DNA of 64,000 nt from Eriocheir sinensis (taxonomy: Eukaryota > Arthropoda > Malacostraca > Decapoda > Varunidae). Numbering within the stretch: the first letter of the stretch is position 1; each line of letters begins with the position of its first letter. A model generated the notes under the pieces. That model was given only the letters and a program-made list of their open reading frames with translations, was not told the origin of the DNA and searched no databases. Of this stretch, positions 1 through 9,285 are shown one piece after another. Both the position numbers and the translations under genes were made by a program. The DNA lies in contig NC_066570.1 in the NCBI RefSeq assembly GCF_024679095.1, forward strand, positions 9,884,127 to 9,948,126, given 5' to 3'.

Positions 1-968
1 GGCAGCTTTCAGTTGCTGGGTTGCAGGTGGCGGGTGCTGATCCACCCATTGACGAAAGCCCACCTTCTCTGCTTGAGGTTAGAGAGACTGTGGCAAATTT
101 GAGGGATGGAAAGGCACCTGACACCTGTCATATCAATGCGGAGATGCTCAAAGCTGGAGGTGAAGCTATGATCCGCGGGTTGCATGTGGTCTTGACTGCT
201 GTATGGCAGTCCGGTACCATTCCTCTTGACTGGAAGAGGGGGTTGATCGTCCCTACCTGGAAAGGGAAAGGGGACCGCCAGGACTGCAACAACTACCGTG
301 GTATTACACTGCTCAGTGTGCCAGGCAAGGTGCTTGCCCACCTATTGCTGATGCGATTTCGCAGCCAGCTGCTGAAGCTGCAGAGACCAAAACAGTCTGA
401 ATTCACGCCTGGTAAGTCAACAACTGACTGTATTCTAGCGCTTCGCTTACTGGAGGCGCGCCGGCGTGAGTTTCGACATGGGATGCTTGCAGCCTATGTC
501 GATCTCAATAAGGGGTTTGATTCAGTGCATCGCGAGGCACTCAGGGATCTTCTGCGACTCTGTGGGATTCCTGCGAGGACTATTGGTCTGCTGACTGGAT
601 TGTATTCCGGGACAGAGAGTGCTGTGAAGTGTGTGTGTGTGGGGGCTTGTCCAGCTTCTTTCCTGTAAATGCGGGAATGAGGCAGGGTTGTGTCCTTGCT
701 CCATCGCTTTTCGACAATTGTATGGACTGGGTACTGGGCAGAGTTGCGGACCAGAGTCATTGCGGAGCATGCATTGGCAATACCAGGGTCACATACCTTG
801 TTTTTACCGAGGATGCAGTTATCCTGGCGGAATCGCTGGAGATTCTGGTGATGGCTCTTGAGGCACTGCACAAGAAGGCGGAGCCCTTGGAACTTCAGGT
901 ATCATGGGCCAAGACCACGTTACAGATGTTTGGAGGCTTGCTTGATGAAACAGTACAGTCTGTTCATG
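1..968 (+). pseudogene. RTE-like LINE reverse transcriptase fragment, part 1
   Basis: Remnant of a non-LTR retrotransposon RT. The frame from 21 to 668 shows the RT entry block (KGKGDRQDCNNYRGITLLS, about residue 80), then the FTPGKSTTD region and motif A (YVDLNKGFD) with its Asp kept. Near 640 the reading moves to the frame of 629-994, which carries the RQGCVLAPSLFDNCMDW block. The catalytic FADD motif reads FTED there, so the copy is dead. It is truncated at the window edge and continues after a SINE at 1327. The wording of the blocks and the YGCETW tail downstream suggest RTE or a close relative; the clade is inferred. A second copy of the same family lies at 55.6-59.0 kb. Confidence 0.8.
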
Positions 969-1326
969 GGGGGAGGCGGTGGCTGAACGGATAGCGAGAC
1001 GGCCCCTCCTGAACGCGAGTTCAATCCCCGACCGGTGCCACCAAGCTGGGATTTTTAAGCCGCCGCCGAGTGGCTTAAAACTACCCACATGCTGTCCAGA
1101 AGACCACCTATCAACCCGGACTCTAGATTCTAGGATTAAAGATGAGCTCCGGGAGGGCAGCATGAGCCAATGCAGGATGGCACCACTATAAACACTCGCC
1201 TGCGCCAGAACGGGCGGGGCCGACCATCAGGCCCCACCGGGAAGAAGCCTTGGGCCGACCATCAGGATCCACCGGGAAGAAGCCTACCGGCGCAATAGGC
1301 CAAGACGTAAAAAAAATAAAAAAAAT
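969..1326 (+). mobile_element. tRNA-derived SINE, copy S1
   Basis: Full-length SINE inserted in the RTE-like LINE. It opens with a tRNA-like head (GGCGGTGGCTGAACGGATAG, box A type; GAGTTCAATCCCC, box B type). A family body follows (CTACCCACATGCTGTCC, then GATGAGCTCCGGGAGGGC), then a repeated ACCGGGAAGAAGCCT block, and it ends in an A-rich tail (1309-1326). Four further copies sit at 2251, 43371/44763, 46382 and 47241. Transcription would be by RNA polymerase III from the internal boxes. The target-site duplication is not clear. Confidence 0.85.
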
Positions 1327-1925
1327 GCGTGTGGCGAGGACGTTGAGATCTCAGAAATTTTCACGTATCTTGGTAGCGTAGTTCATAACAACGGTGAGTC
1401 TTGCCAGGAAGTCTTACGGCGGATTGGCTTGGCCTACGGTGTTATGAAATCGCTCAGCAAGAATTATTATGGTGTTGTCGATACCTGTGCGGAAGGACAA
1501 AGATCCGGATCTCCAAGTCCATTGTACTCCCTGTCTTACTCTATGGTTGTGAGACATGGAACCTAAATGGGGACTTGGAGAGGCGGATTGATGCCTTTGG
1601 TAATAAATGTCAACGCAAATTCATGGGATATCGCTGACTACTCGACATATATTACCTGCATAGTCCGTCAACGCCAACTCCGGCTATACGAGCACGTGGC
1701 ACATTACAATGAAGCTGATACTGCTCGTCGGGTTGTCTCTGTAAGAGACAATCATTTCTGAGTGGAGGAGGCCAAGGGGCCTCCCACGGAATTCGTGACT
1801 TGAGCAAGTCGATAGATCCTGCCGGGAGGTACTCGTGTTGGGAAGGAGGCCTGCATGGAGACTCGTCCGGAGGGATACCTCGGCTTGGCGTCGTAGGGTG
1901 AGCGAGCGGAGGCTGGGGACACGGG
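1327..1925 (+). pseudogene. RTE-like LINE RT fragment, part 2 (C-terminus)
   Basis: Continuation of the LINE interrupted by SINE S1. It encodes the conserved FTYLGSVVHNN segment, then YGCETWNLNGDLERRIDAFG, then a degraded tail ending in WRRRVSERR-like residues. Several frameshifts and stops are present (frames 1401-1637, 1567-1761 and 1835 on). The homologous stretch of the other copy is 58456-58990, which helps set the 3' limit. After about 1925 the sequence passes into an antisense LINE. Confidence 0.7.
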
Positions 1926-2250
1926 CGCCGGCAGGGCCGCTCCGTGGCCTCGAGCAGCAGGTGTCACCGGCTGAGGGTCAGCCAGAGCCACTGGTGCAGG
2001 GGTGGCGGCCGCAGCCGGCACCCTGGATTCTCCAGTCGACCCAGAAGCGGGCGTTGGAGAAGGCAATTAGTAGGAGTGTCCTCAAGGGACTCCTCACTGG
2101 GGGTGCGCTTCTGCTGATGTGACTCACGACAGCCATCAGGAGGCGTCTGGAGGGATGAGGCGGCCTTTTTAGATTGTGGGAGGAACAGACTTGGCAGTTG
2201 TTGATCGGCGATGGGCATGGGCATTGATGGCAGCGGCGTATGTCATTGGA
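1926..2250 (-). pseudogene. Jockey-like LINE ORF1 C-terminal remnant (LINE E, part 1)
   Basis: Read on the minus strand this continues the ORF1 found at 2472-2521 and 5956-6860. After the SINE gap comes a TYAAAIN-like segment and a low-complexity Ala/Pro/Ser-rich tail, as is usual after the zinc knuckles in jockey-type ORF1 proteins. Frames are broken. The join across SINE S2 reads SSPG-V, supporting a single interrupted gene. The lower boundary with the RTE-like LINE is approximate. Confidence 0.5.
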
Positions 2251-2471
2251 CTTTAGATTCTAGTATTAAAGATGAGCTCCGGGAGGGCAGCAGGAGCCAA
2301 TGCAAGATGGCGCCACTATAAACACTCGCCTGCGCCAGAACGGGCTGGGCCGACCAACAGGCCCCACCGGGAAGAAGCCTTGGACCGACCATCAGGAACT
2401 CAGGATCCACCGGAAAGAAGCCTACCGGCGCAATAGGATACGACGTAAAAAAAAAAAAAAAAAAAAAAAAT
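2251..2471 (+). mobile_element. tRNA-derived SINE, 5'-truncated copy S2
   Basis: Begins inside the family body (TTTAGATTCTAG) and keeps the GATGAGCTCCGGGAGGGC and AAGAAGCCTACCGGCGCAAT blocks, then a pure A tail of about 24 nt (2447-2470). It lacks the tRNA-like head. It is inserted in the antisense LINE E ORF1, whose reading resumes on both sides. Confidence 0.85.
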
Positions 2472-2521
2472 CCTGGGCTGGACATCTTGTTGAGGGCAAG
2501 TTGTTTCGCCTCAGCAAAGTA
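2472..2521 (-). pseudogene. Jockey-like LINE ORF1 middle piece (LINE E, part 2)
   Basis: A 50-bp island of the antisense ORF1 trapped between SINE S2 and the LTR element. It encodes TYFAEAKQLALNKMSSPG. This continues the IRTQERV residues coded on the other side of the LTR element, so it belongs to the same LINE. Confidence 0.65.
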
Positions 2522-2938
2522 TGTAGCAGTCACCGCTCAAAGTCCGTGTTCCTTCCCCTCAGTGACAAGAAAATGGGGTGCTGCAAAGAGAGACTAAGAT
2601 TCTCAGTGTTTTCATGTAATGTCCATCGTCACTGTGTCTGCCAGTCTGTCTTGTCGCGTCTTCATCGTTAACTTTCCTTGTATTCGTTTACCTTTGACTG
2701 TCCGTCCACGTTCTCTTGTTGTCCACCGTTACACATTGTTCCACACATACACCAACACTTAAATGTTAACCTACACAAACAACATTCACACAAACGCATA
2801 CACAAACAAACACCTATCCTATGTGTTGTCCTTGTCGTGATGAGCTGTGTAAGTTTTGTCTAATAAAGTTACCCTGGCGGATATGACTTTCTCTATCCGT
2901 GAACCGATTAGCACTTAGAACACTCGCTACCACCAACA
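2522..2938 (+). repeat. 5' LTR (417 bp)
   Basis: TG...CA-bounded repeat matching 5539-5955 except for about seven substitutions, mostly in the last 110 bp. It contains AATAAAG near 2862, a likely polyadenylation signal, and a C/A-rich stretch before it. Confidence 0.9.
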
Positions 2939-2940
2939 AT

Positions 2941-2952
2941 TGGTGACCCCGG
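2941..2952 (+). other. Primer-binding site of the LTR element
   Basis: TGGTGACCCCGG starts 2 bp after the LTR. TGG matches the complement of the universal tRNA 3' CCA, as expected of a minus-strand primer site. The specific tRNA was not identified. Confidence 0.7.
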
Positions 2953-3179
2953 AGTGTTGCTATGGTTCAAGGTGGCTTATAGCCGGTGCCGTTTTAAGGG
3001 CACTCTCTCCTAGAGTGGAGGACCTGGGCAGGGTAACTTGTCCATTCGTCCGCCCTCTCCTGGGGCAAAAATCCTCACCTCCATTCGGGGTTCGTGGGGC
3101 TGAGCACTCAGGTCGGGAGAAACATTACGCCATAGGCGTAGTTGCCACCTTCGGGGTTTTCCCCCGCCCTCCCCTAGGC

Positions 3180-3375
3180 GCCTTCTGCGCCTTCCCCAGG
3201 CACCCTCTGTGCCTTCCCCAGGCACCCTCTGTGCCTTCCCCAGGCACCCTCTGTGCGCCTCTTCCAGGCACCCTATGTGCGCCTCTTCTAGGCTCCCTCT
3301 GTGCGCCTCTTCTAGGCTCCCTCTGTGCGCCTCCTCCAGGCATCTTCAGCGCCCTTCAGGCATCTTTTGTGCCCC
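3180..3375 (+). repeat. C-rich 24-27 bp tandem repeat in the LTR element
   Basis: About seven degenerate copies of a unit like CCTTCCCCAGGCACCCTCTG, later drifting to CTCTTCTAGGCTCC. It lies in the leader region of the LTR element. It translates as proline/cysteine-rich low complexity in all frames and is not a convincing gene. Confidence 0.8.
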
Positions 3376-4565
3376 ATGGTGCTTCTCCCGGCGCTCACCC
3401 ACCCACCCCCACCCCTCCTCCTCCCTTCTGCTGGTCAGGCGACTGAGACACGCACATCGTGTGACACACTACACAGACTCAGTGAACACTCAGACACAGT
3501 GCGACATATTACTGAGACACACAGTGCCACACACTCAGTGTATACGCCATACAGACAAAGTGTATACACCACCACACACCGCAGACTCAGTGTACACGCA
3601 GACACAGTGTGACATCCCACTGGGATTACTAGCTGCCCCCTAGATTAACCACCGCCTCCTGGATCTACCACCGCCGTCTGGGATTATCCTACACTTGTGG
3701 ATCCTTGTGTATAGTGCAGTGTGTCCAGCAACAGTTCAGTGCAGCACGTCCCCAGCAACAGTTAGTGTCACAGTGTTACCCACTAAGCGTACAGTGTTGT
3801 GTTACAGTGCCTTTTTTAACACTGGTCCACTCCCCGAGCCACAGAGGCCCCTGGCACGTGCCAGCGCCTACAGTACACGCAGTTCGTTTTACTCTCACGG
3901 ACTGCCGCGGCTCCTGGCACATGCTAGCGCCCCTAACTTTTCAACTCGCTGTGGCCCCCGGCTCGCTGGCATCTAGCGCCTTCCCACGCAGTCGTTCGAC
4001 GCACTCACGACTGCCGCGGCTCCTGGCATATGCTTGCTCCCCTCAATTCTCAACCGGCTGTGGTCCCTGGCACGCTGGCATCTAGCGCCTTACCACGCAG
4101 TCATTCGACGCCCTCACGGACTGCCGAGGCCCCTGACACGCTGGCAGCTGGCGCCTTTAATACACGCAGTCGTTCTACTCTCACCGACTGCCGAGGCCCC
4201 TGACACGCTGTCAGCTAGCGCCTTCACACGCAGTTCCCTCGACGCAGTCTATGACTGCCGTGGCCCCCGGCGCGTTTACGCCAGTGCCTATTGCTCATCT
4301 CCACGCCGCTCGACTTCACCATACCTGACGACGACATGCAACTCTTCCTCTACTACGGCGGTGTCCTTCAGAGCACCACTCTTCTGCTCAGGACCCGTCT
4401 ACGTGGTTCGCGATTCGGGAGTGCGGATTCAAGCCTTCCAGGATCTATTAAACAGCCAACCACTCAACTCACCGCAGCCCACCTTACGCAGCCCACCTCA
4501 TGCAGCCCACCTCACGCTGCTCAACTCCTCGCTGCTCAACCCCTCGCTGCTCAACTCATCGCTGC

Positions 4566-5347
4566 TCAACAATCCAGCTCGACTCACCGTAGCTGTTGTC
4601 ACTGCACTAACTCCAGCTCGACTTACCGTAGCTGTCCTCACTGCGTTACTCACTCCAGCTCAACTTACTGTAGCTGTTGTAACCGCATTACTCACTCCAG
4701 CTCGACTCACCGTAGCTGTTGTCACCGCATTACTCACTCCAGCTCGACTCACCGTAGCTGTTGTCATCGCATTACTCACTCCAGCTCGACTCACCGTAGC
4801 TGTTGTAACCGCATTACTCACTCCAGCTCGACTCACCGTAGCTGTTGTCACCGCATTACTCACTCCAGCTCGACTCACCGTAGCTGTTGTCATCGCATTA
4901 CTCACTCCAGCTCGACTCACCGTAGCTGTTGTAACCGCATTACTCACTCCAGCTCGACTCACCGTAGCTGTTGTCACCGCATTACTCACTCCAGCTCGAC
5001 TCACCGTAGCTGTTGTAACCGCATTACTCACTCCAGCTCGACTCACCGTAGCTGTTGTCATCGCATTACTCACTCCAGCTCGACTCACCGTAGCTGTTGT
5101 AACCGCATTACTCACTCCAGCTCGACTCACCGTAGCTGTTGTCATCGCATTACTCACTCCAGCTCGACTCACCGTAGCTGTTGTAACCGCATTACTCACT
5201 CCAGCTCGACTCACCGTAGCTGTTGTCATCGCATTACTCACTCCAGCTCGACTCACCGTAGCTGTTGTCACCGCATTACTTACTCCAGCTCGACTCACCG
5301 TAGCTGTTGTCACTGCACTACTCGCCCCAGCTCGACTCACCGTAGCT
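4566..5347 (+). repeat. 42-bp minisatellite, about 18 units, with higher-order order
   Basis: Units such as CTCCAGCTCGACTCACCGTA plus GCTGTTGTCACCGCATTACT repeat every 42 bp. Three variants are defined at one site (GTAACC, GTCACC, GTCATC). From 4674 the order is A-C-T, A-C-T, A-C, A-T, A-T, A-T, C. That implies growth by copying blocks of two and three units, not single units. Terminal units at 4590, 4632 and 5304 are more diverged. Confidence 0.92.
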
Positions 5348-5524
5348 GAACTACTCAACGCAACTCTACTCAGCGCAACTTACCGCGCACCTCAACGCAA
5401 CTACTCAGCGCAACTTACCGCGCATCTCGACACAACTCTACACAACGCTACTCATTGCAACGCATCACCGTCTGCCCCAGCGCCCCAGCACCAGGGAAGA
5501 TTTCGTTCCTCCTTCCTCGTCACT

Positions 5525-5533
5525 GGGGGGGAG
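5525..5533 (+). other. Polypurine tract of the LTR element
   Basis: GGGGGGGAG lies 5 bp upstream of the right LTR, where the plus-strand primer of LTR elements is expected. Confidence 0.65.
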
Positions 5534-5538
5534 TAATC

Positions 5539-5955
5539 TGTAGCAGTCACCGCTCAAATTCCGTGTTCCTTCCCCTCAGTGACAAGAAAATGGGGTGCTG
5601 CAAAGAGAGACTAAGATTCTCAGTGTTTTCATGTAATGTCCATCGTCACTGTGTCTGCCAGTCTGTCTTGTCGCGTCTTCATCGTTAACTTTCCTTGTAT
5701 TCGTTTACCTTTGACTGTCCGTCCACGTTCTCTTGTTGTCCACCGTTACACATTGTTCCACACATACACCAACACTTAAATGTTAACCTACACAAACAAC
5801 ATTCACACAAACGCATACACAAACAAACACCTATCCTATGTGTTGTCCTTGTCGTGATGAGGTATGTAAGTTCTGTCCAATAAAGTAACCCTGGCGGATA
5901 TGACTTCCTCTATCCGTGAACCGATTAGCACTTAGAACACTCGCTACCACCAACA
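5539..5955 (+). repeat. 3' LTR (417 bp)
   Basis: Same length and ends as 2522-2938. Carries the matching AATAAAG box near 5879. It is followed by AGTA, which also precedes the left LTR. Confidence 0.9.
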
Positions 5956-6860
5956 AGTACACCCTTTCCTGGGTGCGTATATTAGGGACTTCCCTTTTAA
6001 ATAGGTAGCGCTCACATTCCTTTGATGAAGCAGGATGAGGCTCACCACAGTGGTAACACCGCACAGGGCCAGGGTAGTCGTCAGCGTGGTTATCCATACC
6101 ACAGGACACACACATTTTTGCAATGCCGTAGGTATGACAATTCCGTCTACCTTGCGTTGCACACGGCGTACTGAAGCCACATCGTAGTTTTTGAGTTCGT
6201 TCACCATTTTTTCTTCTGAATAGCGGAGAAGGTCCCGTGAAAAGACAACACCCAGAGATTGGCTCATGGTGACATGGGGAAGGCAGGACACTGATGCACC
6301 CGGAACAGAGGTAAGGGCGCGGAGCTTTGAGCTCTCTTTAGGTGACGACACTTCAACCAACAAACTCTTGTTCCCATGTGGCATGATCTTGGGCTCACGG
6401 CCGCAAGCCTTAACCAGAGAACGATGTACTTAAAAAATGTCGAGGTTATTTATCGTGCAGCCATCCACAGACTACAATGTACTTCTCAAATGAAACAGGG
6501 TCATATATACCAGGCATGACATCTATTTGGGAGACTGGGGAGTCCCCAGGTTACGTGAACTATTCCGTTTACATTTTTGTCGCACGGACTTGTCTTGGGC
6601 AGACCCTTTAGGGGGTAGGGACTTCCCAGAGGAACCACCAGGAGCCATGAAAGGCTCAAGGGTGACGATGAGAGAGGACCGTGTGGAGGTATTCGATGAC
6701 AGGCGGACGTCAGGGAGAGAGGCAGGCCGGGGCAAAGTAATTTTACCCATACACTAGTTTTCCCTTTCACTTCCCCACACCCCGACCCACCACGAAGCCC
6801 AACAAGAGGAGGCTGGATGAGGCCAGACCGCACCCAACAGCCCCAGTGGTAATGGGGAAG
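5956..6860 (-). pseudogene. Jockey-like LINE ORF1 with CCHC zinc knuckle (LINE E, part 3)
   Basis: Minus-strand remnant of a gag-like ORF1. In order it codes: a basic Ser/Pro-rich N-part (about 6830-6530); MPGIYDPVSFEKYIVV (near 6520); an RNA-binding-like segment with GVVFSRDLLRYSEEKMVNEL and VASVRRVQRKVDG; and a zinc knuckle region with CVSCG then CYHCGEPHPASSKEC. The last motif is C-x2-C-x3-H-x6-C, typical of ORF1 proteins of jockey-type LINEs. At least two frameshifts and a stop near 6450 break it. The 3' continuation lies beyond the LTR element. ORF1 binds LINE RNA in the ribonucleoprotein; this copy cannot. Confidence 0.72.
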
Positions 6861-7208
6861 TATACGCGGCCACTGCCACGCGTTTAATGGCGGCCGCGGG
6901 ACCGTTGCTTCCGCCCACCTAACAATGACCGCTTGACCCTAGCCAACGCATGACCAGCCGATTGATTCAGTGGGGTCACACTGAACCACTCGTCTTACCC
7001 CAGCCCTCCCACCACAGGAGAGTGTTGCCCACCGAGAGGAACTACACCCTGCCCCGCGGTGGACTCAACTCCCAAATGAGAGGGCACGGGAAGTATACGG
7101 GACGCCACGCACGGCAATCACGTGGGGAGACAATAGCCCTGCCCTAGGTGGTAAAAGGGCGGGCAAAGGCAACATCACCAGTAGGCCTCCCTTACCGTTG
7201 ATAAGGGG
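6861..7208. other. GC-rich stretch without a gene
   Basis: No supported coding frame. It directly precedes the antisense ORF1 start and could be the 5' UTR of LINE E. That is inference from position only. Confidence 0.3.
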
Positions 7209-7227
7209 AGAGCACTTGCCGTGATGT

Positions 7228-7368
7228 GGTATTCGTATTCGGTATTCGTATTCGAATACATTCGAATACAGTATTTGGGTGTATTCGTATTCGAATACTT
7301 GTAATCTGACGTCAAAGTATTTGCATTCGTATTCGAATACTTGGGAAAAGTATTCGTATTCTTCGAAT
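7228..7368. repeat. Palindrome-forming TATTCG hexamer tract
   Basis: GTATTCGTATTCGAATAC and close variants recur at least four times in both orientations, so the stretch can fold on itself repeatedly. A similar tract is at 11250-11372, and a GCGAAT version at 19160-19222. Such clustered short motifs near element ends resemble hAT subterminal repeats, but no terminus was resolved here. Confidence 0.7.
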
Positions 7369-7554
7369 AACATGCCAAATAATCTTAAATCCATCATCAG
7401 AAATAATAGTTATTATTCCTTCCAAGTTACAAATCTTCGTTCCTGTTTGTCCGACGTGTATGATACAGGTTTCCTAGTGTGGCCGCTGTGACTGTTGGGG
7501 TTTGGCGGGCGGCGGCCCTCATACAAAATAGGCTCAGAGAAAATATTATAGAAA

Positions 7555-7657
<103 letters not shown>

Positions 7658-8071
7658 TGGAGTGGGTAGGAAGACACCTACCGAGCGGGCGCAAGCCACT
7701 CCCGGTGAGGTATATATGGGAGTTGAGAAGGGAGCTGAAGCCCTCCAAAGACCCTTTCCATGTCCTCACTAACCGTTTCCCTATTGTCTCACCAACACCA
7801 GAGAGTAGTTCAGCATGCTCTCTAAAGACAGATCCTCTCTCTATCCACACCACACTACATTCACACAACATATACACCTTTTCCCAAAATTCAAATTTCA
7901 AAATGGCGCACCTACATCAAGCCTCGGAGTCCCCGCCTGGGGGGGGACCACAAATTCCCCCAGGGAGGACTCCCCTTCTGGCTGCCGACCCGAGAGGTGT
8001 CTTGATAACTCCTCGAACCTCTTTCTTCTCAATTTCTGCAACATTCGCGTCTTCGTTCTAATTTTCATTCT

Positions 8072-9004
8072 GTGGAACATCATCTCTCCTCCTCTAAACC
8101 TCTCCTTCTCTTCCTTACCGAAACACAGGTTTCTGAGGCTACTGACAGCAATCTCTACTCTGTTCCCTCCTACTATCTCTATCCTAAATTTCAATCCAAA
8201 GCTGGATGTTGCGCCTACGTGCGCAACGACATCACTTGCTCTCATGCCCACAACCTTGACTCTTCTGAATTTTCTGCCATCTGGCTAAGACTTTATTGTC
8301 ATTCTATTACTAAATACATCTGTGCTGTTTATCTCTCACCTAACTCTACTAACTATGTAAAATTCTTTGACTATTTGAACTCGAAAGTGGAGCACATCTT
8401 GACCCACTCTCCTTTCGCTGAAATCTCCATCCTAGGAGATTTCAATGTTCACCACCAGCTTTGGTTTTCATCCTCTTTCACTGACCATCCGGGTGAACAA
8501 GCCTACAACTTTGCTATCCTCAACGACCTAGAGCAGTTGGTCCAGCACCCTACTCGTATTCCCGACCGTCTTGGAGACCGGCCCAACATTCTAGACCTCT
8601 TCCTTACCTCAAACCCTTCTGCTTATTCTGTCAAACTGTTCTCTCCGTTGGGCTCCTCCGATCACAATCTTATTTCTGCATCCTGTCCTATCGCTCCTGT
8701 ACATCCTCTGGACCCACCGAAGAGGCGTTGCTTCTGGCATTTTGCTTCAGTTCGGTGGGACGACCTGAGGATGTACTTTTCCAATTTCCCGTGGAACGAT
8801 TATTGCTTCCAGGATAGAGACCCCTCTGTGGGTGCTCAGCGCATCACAGAGGTGATTGTCTCTGGAATGGAAGCATACATTCCTCGTTCTTTCTCTACTC
8901 CTCACGCTAAAAAGCCTTGGTTTAATCACGCTTGTTCTCGTGCTGTCAATGATAGAGAGGCAGCTCACAAAAGGTACCAGAGCCTTCAAACTAATGCTAA
9001 TTAA
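8072..9004 (+). pseudogene. LINE A copy 1 endonuclease domain
   Basis: Open for 310 codons. Shows the endonuclease landmarks LTETQ (catalytic Glu block), [33 protein letters not shown] and SSDHNLIS in the usual order. The natural start lies upstream in another frame (LNFCNIR), so a frameshift near 8050 separates them. It ends at a TAA at 9002-9004 where copy 3 reads [13 protein letters not shown]. Confidence 0.85.
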
Positions 9005-9285
9005 GAACTTTACATTTCTGCCCGGAATCGTGCCAAATCTATTCTCCGACTAACCAAAAACTCTTTCATTAATAGAAAATGCCAAAACCTTGCTTTCTCT
9101 AACTCTTCCCGTCCATCTCCTCCAACTTCACTTCTTCATCTTTCCCTCCACTCCTCAGTCCTGACGGCAACACTGCCGTCTCATCTATCTCTGAGGCTGA
9201 ACTCTTCTCTCAAACTTTTTCTAAAAACTCCACTCTGGACGATTCTGGCCATATCCCTCCTACTCATCCCCCCTCTGACTCCTTT

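Larger units (their letters stand above)
4034..5536 (+). other. 500-codon open frame across the LTR-element interior
   Basis: Open frame from 4034 to 5536. About half is an 18-fold repeat of 14 residues (TPARLTVAVVTALL). The flanks are Ser/Ala/Leu-rich without any recognised domain. A second plus frame and the minus strand are also open over the same array, because the 42-bp unit is a multiple of 3 and holds no stop. Openness is therefore weak evidence of coding. No start context, signal peptide or enzyme motif was seen. Most likely not a gene. Confidence 0.3.
2522..5955 (+). mobile_element. Complete non-autonomous LTR retroelement with internal minisatellite
   Basis: Two 417-bp direct repeats (2522-2938 and 5539-5955) begin TGTAGCAG and end CCACCAACA, and bound a 2.6 kb interior. 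A PBS-like site (TGGTGACCCCGG, 2941-2952) lies 2 bp after the left LTR. A G-rich purine tract (5525-5533) lies just before the right LTR. Direct AGTA flanks (2518-2521 and 5956-5959) fit a 4-bp target duplication. The LTRs differ at about 7 positions (under 2%), so insertion is recent. I see no gag, protease, RT or integrase. The interior is C-rich with two tandem-repeat blocks. This is a LARD/TRIM-like element that would need enzymes from a related autonomous LTR element. It lies inside an antisense LINE ORF1. Confidence 0.88.

Noticed and set aside
1752..2122. Ala/Pro/Arg-rich frames on both strands as genes
   Set aside because: GC-rich overlap zone between the RTE-like LINE end and the LINE E ORF1 tail; frames are broken remnants.
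4566..5347. CRISPR-like regular repeat spacing
   Set aside because: There are no variable spacers. It is a head-to-tail minisatellite inside an LTR element in a eukaryotic genome.
4660..5358. Minus-strand 232-codon frame with VSRAGVSNAVTT repeats
   Set aside because: Shadow of the 42-bp array; a stop-free unit divisible by 3 stays open in several frames.
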